Of a stretch of 7,982 bases of DNA, positions 1 to 4,606 are shown one piece after another. The stretch lies in NCBI GenBank assembly GCA_905233775.1, contig CAJOEB010000035.1, positions 1 through 7,982 on the forward strand, written 5' to 3'. A program made the translations under genes and the position numbers. The number at the start of each line of letters is the position of its first letter. Position 1 is the stretch's first letter. Source of the DNA: an uncultured Alphaproteobacteria bacterium. GTDB taxonomy: Bacteria; Pseudomonadota; Alphaproteobacteria; UBA3830. The notes under the pieces are model-generated. The model ran no database searches, was not told the origin of the DNA, and saw only the letters and a list, made by a program, of their open reading frames with translations.

Positions 1-342
1 TCCGCCATATGCGCACATTAGCATTGTATCCGAGTTTATCATCGGTCCCATCTTGCACATGACTGTCGGTTTCATAGGAACCCAAGTGCCGGCAGGAACA
101 GGAATGCATGGTCCCGGAGTTAGTACACCAAATGCTGCTGCAGTAAGTGCTGCTGTAACAGGGTTCATTAGACTCATACATACTCCAAAAGGTGCAATAT
201 TTAAAAAAGGAACACAATCAGCCATGTTTCCCAGCGGTCCGGCTTTTCCCATTACCATTGATGCCGGAAGTACTGTCAAAGGAGTTGGTGCCGCTCCGAA
301 AGGACACTGAAGAACAGCTCCCATACATATTCCTAATCCCAT
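1..342 (-). CDS. PAAR-like protein, DUF4280 family (3' end beyond window)
   Basis: Reading the minus strand from the ATG at 342-340 gives 114 uninterrupted codons to the window edge, so only the N-terminal part is seen. The protein starts MGLGICMGAVLQCPFGAAPT and continues with PLTVLP, PFGVCMS, GVLTPGPCIP, a W-V-P segment and MCAYGG, in the order and spacing I associate with the DUF4280 PAAR-like family. Cysteines lie at residues 6, 13, 43, 55, 79, 96 and 110. A GGAG Shine-Dalgarno sequence (352-349) sits 6 nt before the ATG; the frame is open upstream to a TAG at 453-451 but has no ATG there. Family knowledge: PAAR and PAAR-like proteins tip the spike of type VI secretion or related contractile injection systems, or are fused to toxins. 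No other injection-system gene is visible here. A C-terminal effector domain could lie beyond the edge. The family call rests on remembered motifs, not a search. Confidence 0.8.
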   Translation of the reverse strand, partial: MGLGICMGAVLQCPFGAAPTPLTVLPASMVMGKAGPLGNMADCVPFLNIAPFGVCMSLMNPVTAALTAAAFGVLTPGPCIPVPAGTWVPMKPTVMCKMGPMINSDTMLMCAYGG

Positions 343-491
343 TATTAGCTCCAATTGACTAATAGAGATCTTGTAAAAGTCGAAAATGGCATTTGGAATA
401 CGCTGATTATCAGTACACAAAAAACGCCTAAAATGACTTTTGCAAAATTTCTAATGCATAACAACTTTCGTTTAATTATTACTGTTTTAAC

Positions 492-497
492 ATTATA
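492..497 (-). promoter_or_regulatory. Candidate -10 box for the PAAR-like gene
   Basis: Minus-strand TATAAT, about 150 nt upstream of the PAAR-like ATG. The position where a -35 box is expected holds only a T-run (TTTTTT or TTTTTC), so support is the -10 hexamer alone. In DNA this AT-rich such hexamers occur by chance. Confidence 0.2.
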
Positions 498-635
498 ACT
501 CAATGTATTTTTAGAAAAAATAATATTAAAATTAAACTTAATTGTTTTTGTTTTTTCTGTTCGACCAAAAATATCTCTACATATAATATTTATACCTATA
601 TAGACTTTTGCCAAAAATTATTTTACTATAGCGAT

Positions 636-657
636 TACGTATATAATACGTATATAA
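636..657. repeat. Perfect 11-bp tandem direct repeat in the divergent promoter region
   Basis: TACGTATATAA occurs twice back to back (636-646 and 647-657) with no mismatch. The 11-bp period is close to one helical turn, so two bound proteins would face the same side of the DNA. Each unit includes the self-complementary core TACGTA. It lies about 80 nt before the transporter start codon and overlaps a TATAAT hexamer (642-647). It could be an operator, or simply slippage in AT-rich DNA. Confidence 0.5.
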
Positions 658-670
658 ATAGTATTGCATA

Positions 671-676
671 TATAAT
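671..676 (+). promoter_or_regulatory. Candidate -10 box for the sulP transporter gene
   Basis: TATAAT sits 59 nt before the ATG at 736. No good TTGACA-like hexamer is seen 16-18 bp upstream; the tandem repeat at 636-657 occupies that place, which might mean activator dependence. An alternative -10 is TATAAT at 642-647. Assignment is weak because of the AT-rich background. Confidence 0.25.
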
Positions 677-735
677 AGTAAAAGTAATTACTGTCTTAAT
701 TATTAAAATAAAAGAAGAATAGAGAGAAGTTTTAT

Positions 736-2361
736 ATGACAAAATGTAATGATGTCAGCGAGGTGTTATCATCTTGGACACCCGAAATAATATTGTCTTT
801 ATCAAGAAATTATTCGTGGAATTCGTTATTTTGCGATATTAGAGCGGGTTTGTTGGTTGCTGTAGTCGCATTTCCGTTGTTTATGACTTTCGCAATTGCT
901 TCGGGAGTGTCTCCGAGCGTTGGTATTACAACTTGCGTTGTTGCCGGAACTATCGCATGCCTTTTTGGTGGAGCAAAATTCCAGATAGTCGGACCGACTG
1001 GGGCATTCGCAATGATCGTATATGACATTATCATCAAAAAAGGCTTCGAAGGTATGACTTGCGCGCTGATAATGGCGGGCATTATGATGATAATATTCGG
1101 AATAACAAAAGTCGGTGATTTAATTCATTATGTTCCGTATCCAATAACTGCAGGATTTACAGCAGGTATAGGACTATCGATTATTGTCTCACAATTAAGT
1201 GCGTTTTTAGGATTACATTTAGAGAAAGCGCCGACTAATTTTGTTGAAAGATTGTCTTGTTGCTTTGAAAATATTGATACTATGAATTTTTATTCATTTG
1301 GATTGGCAGCATTTTCTCTTGTATTACTTATAATAATACAAAAATATAAACCTAAACTTCCCGGATATTTTTTGGTACTGATTATATCTGTCTTATATTC
1401 AATGGCATTCGGAGATAAAGGAATAGAAACAATAGGTAGCAAATTTGGTGATATATCAAATAATAGTCTGATAAATTTTTCAGTGCCGCAAGATCTTTTT
1501 TCCTTCACTAATTTAAGAAATCTTTTTTCATCGGCGTTTGCTATCGCCTTTTTGGGAAGCTTAGAGAGTTTACTCGGAGCTGTTATATCAGATAATTTAT
1601 CCGGACAAAAACACCGATCAAATATGGAATTGGTAGGACAAGGATTAGCAAATCTCGGATCCGCATTTTTTGGAGGCATACCGGCAACCTGTGCTCTTGG
1701 AACAACTTCTCTGAACGTAAAAGTGGGTGCGAAAAGTCCGATCGCCGGTCTGTTTAACGTACTTTTTTTGGTGTTGTTTGTTATTTGCCTCGGACAGTTT
1801 ATAAAAATTGTGCCGTTATCTGCTCTTGCTGCAATGCTGATATACACCGCTTGGAATATGGCATCATTCAAGAAAAATAAATATATATTGCTTGCCCCGA
1901 AAAGCGATAGTTCCGTTTTTATTGCGACTATATTAATAACGTTGCTCGTAGATATAGTTGCTGCTGTAGAGATAGGTATTGTTCTGTCGGCTCTTTTGTT
2001 TATTAGAAGGTCAGTAGAAACAACAACCGCCGAGATATTTTCAAAAACTGTTGTAGATAATGATAAATCAGAAAAAGCGTGCGAATGTGTAAGAATTTGC
2101 GGACATTTGTTTTTCGGAGCGGCTCCTATATTAAACAACGCCTTGAAAGCTCTTCCAAAGACACATGAGGGGATCTATATTGATATGCAAGAAGTGCCAT
2201 TTGTGGATGTCTCAGGTGCAAAAGTACTGAAAGATTTTGTTTCGGAACTGAAAAACAAGAATATACGAGTTATTATAGGCGGATTAAATAAGCGAACTCT
2301 CAAAGCACTCAAAAAGATGGATCTTAATCACGAATTACAAGATTGTATGCTTGAAAATTAG
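736..2361 (+). CDS. SulP/SLC26 family anion transporter with STAS domain
   Basis: This 541-residue inner-membrane secondary transporter belongs to the SulP family, whose members move sulfate, bicarbonate or dicarboxylates, usually coupled to H+ or Na+. The start ATG is preceded by a purine-rich GAGAGAAG (722-729) with 6-nt spacing. The SulP signature is clear: RAGLLVAVVAFPLFMTFAIA (residues 36-55), FQIVGPTGAF (82-91), VPYPITAGFTAGIG (133-146), then the conserved LGSLESLLGAVISD (273-286), HRSNMEL (293-299) and FGGIPAT (312-318). Hydrophobic segments run through to about residue 424. A cytoplasmic STAS domain covers about 450-541, with VPFVDVSGAKVLKDF at the switch loop (487-501). Length is normal for bacterial family members. 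The substrate cannot be told: the usual ARTxxN-like stretch after PATG is replaced by LGTTSLN (321-327). The next gene has its own promoter, so this gene is probably monocistronic. Confidence 0.95.
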   Translation: MTKCNDVSEVLSSWTPEIILSLSRNYSWNSLFCDIRAGLLVAVVAFPLFMTFAIASGVSPSVGITTCVVAGTIACLFGGAKFQIVGPTGAFAMIVYDIIIKKGFEGMTCALIMAGIMMIIFGITKVGDLIHYVPYPITAGFTAGIGLSIIVSQLSAFLGLHLEKAPTNFVERLSCCFENIDTMNFYSFGLAAFSLVLLIIIQKYKPKLPGYFLVLIISVLYSMAFGDKGIETIGSKFGDISNNSLINFSVPQDLFSFTNLRNLFSSAFAIAFLGSLESLLGAVISDNLSGQKHRSNMELVGQGLANLGSAFFGGIPATCALGTTSLNVKVGAKSPIAGLFNVLFLVLFVICLGQFIKIVPLSALAAMLIYTAWNMASFKKNKYILLAPKSDSSVFIATILITLLVDIVAAVEIGIVLSALLFIRRSVETTTAEIFSKTVVDNDKSEKACECVRICGHLFFGAAPILNNALKALPKTHEGIYIDMQEVPFVDVSGAKVLKDFVSELKNKNIRVIIGGLNKRTLKALKKMDLNHELQDCMLEN

Positions 2362-2381
2362 AAAAAACATTTTTTTTGTAC

Positions 2382-2411
2382 TTGACAGTAAAAAAACAAA
2401 GCATATATTAT
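2382..2411 (+). promoter_or_regulatory. Sigma70-type promoter for the methyltransferase-like gene
   Basis: A perfect -35 TTGACA (2382-2387) begins 21 nt after the transporter stop codon. Overlapping -10 candidates are TATATT (2404-2409, 16-bp spacer) and TATTAT (2406-2411, 18-bp spacer). The start codon at 2442 is about 30 nt further on, with GGAG at 2431-2434. This is the best promoter match in the window and argues that the gene is transcribed independently of the transporter gene. Confidence 0.65.
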
Positions 2412-2441
2412 TTAACTAATATTTCTTAATGGAGAAAAATA

Positions 2442-2981
2442 ATGGGCAATTTTAGTAAAATAATAGGTGTCGCAGTATCAGTTTTCAGTATTGTAAGTTG
2501 TTTTTCTATGGATACAGATACGATGGATACAGGTACAGAAGAAAGCCAAGTGTCCTTTCACATGAGACGGCTCGAGATAGTGCAAACTGCAGTCAATGGA
2601 ATGTTTGCAAAAGTAAATACTAAACACGGTGGAGTTCATTCTATTTGGGAAGGGCGTTCAGGAATATTTTATCATCCAACGTGTACTCTGAACGAACTCC
2701 AACTGATTCACAGTGATTGTACAGATCATTATCATACTTTTGTAGATATAGGAGGAGGATTTGGAGCGACCTCGAAAAAGGTAATATGTGATTTAATTGA
2801 ACATCAGAAAAAATATCCTGAAAGTTCGGAAAACATTTACAGTTTTTTTAATGTGACCGGGGAACCAATAAGCATAGATAACCTAGTCGTAAAAAAATGT
2901 TTTCCACTTCCCAGTAGTATACGTTTTTACAACATAGACAGCTGTAAGATAGAGAACCTAGAACAAGACCCCCAGATTTAA
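2442..2981 (+). CDS. N-terminal fragment: lipoprotein signal peptide and SAM-binding motif
   Basis: This 179-residue frame starts at an ATG 7 nt after GGAG (2431-2434). Residues 1-20 look like a lipoprotein signal: Lys6, a hydrophobic stretch from 7 to 17, then lipobox IVSC with the cysteine at 20. The +2 residue is Phe, not Asp, so the classical rule would send it to the outer membrane. A short polar linker carries a duplicated pentapeptide (MDTDT-MDTGT). The globular part begins near residue 36, with HGGVHSIWEGRSG (62-74) and the glycine-rich FVDIGGGFGA (100-109) typical of motif I in class I methyltransferases. NVTGEP (137-142) may be motif II with its acidic residue. The last residues before the TAA (PQI) are out of frame with the continuing coding sequence, so this is the truncated front half of the joined gene. 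Confidence 0.7.
   Translation: MGNFSKIIGVAVSVFSIVSCFSMDTDTMDTGTEESQVSFHMRRLEIVQTAVNGMFAKVNTKHGGVHSIWEGRSGIFYHPTCTLNELQLIHSDCTDHYHTFVDIGGGFGATSKKVICDLIEHQKKYPESSENIYSFFNVTGEPISIDNLVVKKCFPLPSSIRFYNIDSCKIENLEQDPQI
2508..2537 (+). repeat. 15-bp imperfect tandem duplication inside the signal-peptide linker
   Basis: ATGGATACAGATACG (2508-2522) is followed directly by ATGGATACAGGTACA (2523-2537), 13 of 15 bases identical. It encodes MDTDT then MDTGT just after the lipobox cysteine. The unit is a multiple of three, so the frame is kept; it probably lengthens a flexible tether. Confidence 0.6.
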
Positions 2982-3567
2982 AGACATAATAGGAAATGTA
3001 GATTTTGTTGCTTCTAATAACACATTAATGCATACAGTCGATTCTATTGGCACGGTTAGCCAAATGTATGATCTTTTAAAATGTGAAGGTATTCTCGCTA
3101 CAAACACATTTGATGTTTTCGATAAAAGAACAATAATGATATCAAGATATAATTCTGACAAATATACACCAAGATCAATTTTAGCATTTTTAGAACAAAC
3201 AAAAGAACCTTTTCTGTATTATCCACCATATGGGACATTTTGTGAGAGTGGGATGATTATTATCAAACGAACAAAAGACACTCCTTTGCAACTATCATCG
3301 GTACAATATACAGATACGATACATGAACAAATGTACGAAGGTGGATATACAGAACAAAGAGCAGTATATTGGGGAGTACGTACACTTCATGATGTTAAGG
3401 AACATACTGTTTATCTTAATGATCCAACATTTTTAGATGAGTTAAGAAAAAAGGAAGCATTTTTGGAAGGTTCTCCTTTTTTGAAAGGAACTCCTGTGCC
3501 GGTACAAGATACTGGAGGAACAACAGGTCTTTTTAAATTGGTAGAAGAAGGTAAATCAAAAGAATAG
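2974..3567 (+). CDS. C-terminal fragment of the methyltransferase-like protein
   Basis: This is the rest of the frameshifted gene. Coding character begins at about 2974 (RFKDIIGNVDFVAS), upstream of the first ATG in this frame at 3028, so 3028 is not a natural start and no Shine-Dalgarno sequence precedes it. VDFVASNNTLMH resembles motif IV of class I methyltransferases, where Asp or Asn is followed by a hydrophobic strand. The following helix-strand, MYDLLKCEGILATNTFDVFD, resembles motif V/VI. Downstream are an aromatic-rich stretch (FLYYPPYGTF), a short tract rich in acidic and basic residues (DELRKKEAFLEG) and a Gly/Thr-rich tail ending GKSKE. The C-terminal third matches no domain that I recognise. 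Confidence 0.6.
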   Translation, partial: RFKDIIGNVDFVASNNTLMHTVDSIGTVSQMYDLLKCEGILATNTFDVFDKRTIMISRYNSDKYTPRSILAFLEQTKEPFLYYPPYGTFCESGMIIIKRTKDTPLQLSSVQYTDTIHEQMYEGGYTEQRAVYWGVRTLHDVKEHTVYLNDPTFLDELRKKEAFLEGSPFLKGTPVPVQDTGGTTGLFKLVEEGKSKE

Positions 3568-3582
3568 ATAGATATAAATATA

Positions 3583-3602
3583 AAATGATAAAAATATCAT
3601 TT
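3583..3602 (+). terminator. Weak AT stem-loop after the methyltransferase-like gene
   Basis: AAATGATA (3583-3590) and TATCATTT (3595-3602) form a perfect 8-bp stem with an AAAA loop, 15 nt after the stop codon. The stem has a single G-C pair and no real T-run follows it, so it is a poor rho-independent terminator. It may be an RNA 3'-end structure or a chance palindrome. Confidence 0.25.
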
Positions 3603-3726
3603 AATAGACTGCAAATTTCTTGTGATATAACGATATAAATAATCGATATAAAGAGTGCCTGTTTACAGAATATCAAGCTAAGAAATCAGCAAAAAATAAC
3701 ATATTGTTTTTTATTTGAAATAAAAG

Positions 3727-3755
3727 TTGATTATCTTTTAGAAATAATTTACACT
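3727..3755 (+). promoter_or_regulatory. Candidate promoter for the phasin-family gene
   Basis: TTGATT (3727-3732) and TACACT (3750-3755) are separated by exactly 17 bp, giving a leader of about 85 nt before the coding start. Each hexamer departs from consensus, by one position in the -35 (in the TTGA core plus ends) and by more in the -10. It is the best spaced pair in the 274-bp gap. Upstream, GATATAA occurs three times (3624-3630, 3632-3638, 3645-3651). Confidence 0.4.
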
Positions 3756-3847
3756 CTCCTCTATAAGAAAAGTGAAAATCGTGTAATATACGATATATGC
3801 CTTTTTTATTGTTGTAGTATTAGTATTTAGAGTAAGGAGTTATGTCA

Positions 3848-4258
3848 ATGGTTGCGGTTTCAAACGAAAAGAACGCCGATGGCGATTTCAAAGGGTTCAA
3901 GGTACCTAATATCGATATGAATGCATTAGTGGATTCATATAAGAAAAATTTGGAAATTCTTGGACTAATTAATAAAATGTCTATTGAAGTATTCAATGGG
4001 ATTGCAAAACTTCAAACGACATTCGTAAAGCAGATGGTTTCTGATATGGGTGGCATTGTTGAGAAAAGCACAAAACCAACAGAAGCGTTGTCAGAATTCT
4101 CAAGAGTAATGCGTGATAGTGCTGTAAAAGCAATAGGAAATGGTAAGCAAATTACTGATTTGATAACCACAGCTAGCAATGATATTACAAGTGCTGCTAC
4201 AAAAAGAATAAAAGAGTCTATTGAAGAAACAAAGGCTGCAGTAAATAGCAAAAAGTAA
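3848..4258 (+). CDS. Phasin family protein
   Basis: This small, helical, lysine-rich protein (136 residues from the chosen start) resembles the PhaP-type phasin family. VPNIDMNALVDSYKKNLEIL matches the family N-terminal pattern of a Phe/Ile-aspartate turn, NAL, then K-N and a long amphipathic helix. It continues without Cys or Trp as helices with many Ala, Thr and Ser, ending in a basic tail (AAVNSKK). Phasins coat polyhydroxyalkanoate granules, and some members act as chaperone-like or regulatory proteins. No polyhydroxyalkanoate synthesis gene is in the window. An ATG at 3842 lies only 2 nt after the strong AAGGAG (3834-3839), too close for normal initiation; the ATG at 3848 has an 8-nt spacing and is preferred. 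The gene stands alone with its own promoter candidate and terminator. The family call comes from pattern recognition in a low-complexity helical protein. Confidence 0.75.
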   Translation: MVAVSNEKNADGDFKGFKVPNIDMNALVDSYKKNLEILGLINKMSIEVFNGIAKLQTTFVKQMVSDMGGIVEKSTKPTEALSEFSRVMRDSAVKAIGNGKQITDLITTASNDITSAATKRIKESIEETKAAVNSKK

Positions 4259-4288
4259 TAAAATCATATTTCATAGTTTAGTTCTCCG

Positions 4289-4324
4289 CCGATGTGATTA
4301 TTTTTTGATCGCATCGGTTTTTTT
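4289..4324 (+). terminator. Rho-independent terminator of the phasin-family gene
   Basis: CCGATGTGAT (4289-4298) pairs with ATCGCATCGG (4308-4317) over 10 bp with one G-U pair, closing a 9-nt loop, and is followed at once by seven T (4318-4324). It starts 30 nt after the phasin stop codon. On the opposite strand no T-run follows the hairpin, so it should act in the plus direction only. Confidence 0.9.
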
Positions 4325-4480
4325 ATTACATGATTAGTTATATTACCTAATTGTATTAGTAGTGTATTAGAGTTCTTACGAAGATCATTTTTGCTCTTTT
4401 TTGCTCCTGAATTTTCGCTTCTGAAAATCAAAAATTTCAAAATGCAGTTTTCAACTTTCACAAGAACTATATTGCGTATA

Positions 4481-4509
4481 TTGATCAATCTTCTAATAAT
4501 AGATATATT
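4481..4509 (+). promoter_or_regulatory. Orphan promoter-like element
   Basis: TTGATC (4481-4486) and TATATT (4504-4509) have a 17-bp spacer. The pair points toward a palindrome (4528-4539) and a strong ribosome-binding sequence (4561-4568), but toward no open gene. Transcription from here would run antisense into the 3' end of addA. In AT-rich DNA such pairs can arise by chance. Confidence 0.25.
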
Positions 4510-4527
4510 TCGAAAATCGAAAATGAC

Positions 4528-4539
4528 ATGATATATCAT
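4528..4539. repeat. Perfect 12-bp palindrome ATGATATATCAT
   Basis: This self-complementary 12-mer lies about 20 nt after the promoter-like pair (4481-4509) and about 20 nt before the orphan Shine-Dalgarno sequence. That is a normal place for a dimeric repressor site, but no regulator is encoded nearby and the sequence is almost all A and T. Confidence 0.35.
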
Positions 4540-4560
4540 ATAATTAATATACAAATTCGG

Positions 4561-4601
4561 GGGGAGGTAATATTATAAATATCCAAGAATTACTTTTGTA
4601 A
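4561..4601 (+). other. Strong Shine-Dalgarno followed by a 9-codon non-ATG frame (possible gene remnant)
   Basis: GGGGAGGT (4561-4568) is the strongest ribosome-binding sequence in the window. Six bases later, where a start codon is expected, stands ATA (4575-4577), followed by codons for NIQELLL and TAA (4599-4601). A single change of ATG to ATA would explain the pattern as the leftover 5' end of a lost gene, because coding stops at once and addA begins on the other strand. It could equally be chance. Confidence 0.25.
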
Positions 4602-4606
4602 GATAT

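Larger units (their letters stand above)
343..735. other. AT-rich divergent intergenic spacer
   Basis: This 393-bp stretch separates the minus-strand PAAR-like gene from the plus-strand transporter gene, so it should carry promoters for both. It is extremely AT-rich with many A and T runs. I find no convincing gene. A minus-strand reading frame (614-345) with a TTG start exists but lacks codon character, a ribosome-binding site or recognisable motifs. Structured elements that can be named are an 11-bp tandem repeat (636-657) and TATAAT hexamers on the plus strand (642-647 and 671-676) and on the minus strand (497-492). Confidence 0.6.
2442..3567 (+). pseudogene. Frameshifted lipoprotein-signal class I methyltransferase-like protein
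   Basis: Two consecutive reading frames of 179 residues each form one gene if one base is skipped near 2969-2973, a run of five C. With four C the text reads NLEQDPRFKDIIGNVDFVAS and continues in frame to the stop at 3567, giving 374 residues. The restored product has a lipoprotein signal peptide (lipobox IVSC, Cys20), a glycine-rich SAM-binding motif I (FVDIGGGFGA, 100-109) and, after the join, a motif IV/V region (VDFVASNNTLMH followed by LLKCEGILATNTFD). This is the usual order for Rossmann-fold SAM-dependent methyltransferases. No substrate-specific family is recognised. An exported methyltransferase is odd, because SAM is not normally available outside the cytoplasm. The frameshift may be a sequencing error, true decay or, less likely, programmed +1 frameshifting. 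Confidence 0.7.
4325..4606. other. Convergent intergenic spacer without a recognised gene
   Basis: Between the phasin terminator and the addA stop codon lie about 280 AT-rich bases. A minus-strand frame of 96 codons (4554-4264) runs through the terminator hairpin and shows no family motif or ribosome-binding site, so it is judged spurious. A plus-strand promoter-like pair, a palindrome and an orphan Shine-Dalgarno sequence are described separately. No rho-independent terminator for addA is seen. Confidence 0.6.

Noticed and set aside
53..310. Plus-strand 85-codon frame at the left edge
   Set aside because: It lies antisense to the PAAR-like gene, whose minus-strand translation shows clear family motifs and a ribosome-binding site.
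345..614. Minus-strand 89-codon frame with a hydrophobic segment, ending just before the PAAR-like start
   Set aside because: It starts at TTG without a Shine-Dalgarno sequence, lies in very AT-rich DNA, and its residues (Ile, Asn, Lys, Phe) look like translated noise.
1290..2138. Long minus-strand frame of 282 codons inside the transporter gene
   Set aside because: It is fully antisense to the conserved SulP coding sequence and shows no recognisable protein motif.
2362..2379. A-run/T-run after the transporter stop as a terminator
   Set aside because: The only possible stem is A-T pairs around CA with no G-C pairs, so it is not a credible rho-independent terminator.
3028..3567. Separate gene starting at the ATG at 3028
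   Set aside because: Coding similarity to a methyltransferase motif begins upstream at about 2974 in the same frame, and no Shine-Dalgarno sequence precedes 3028; a frameshift is the simpler explanation.
4264..4554. Minus-strand 96-codon frame between the phasin gene and addA
   Set aside because: It reads through the phasin terminator hairpin and has no family motif and no ribosome-binding sequence.
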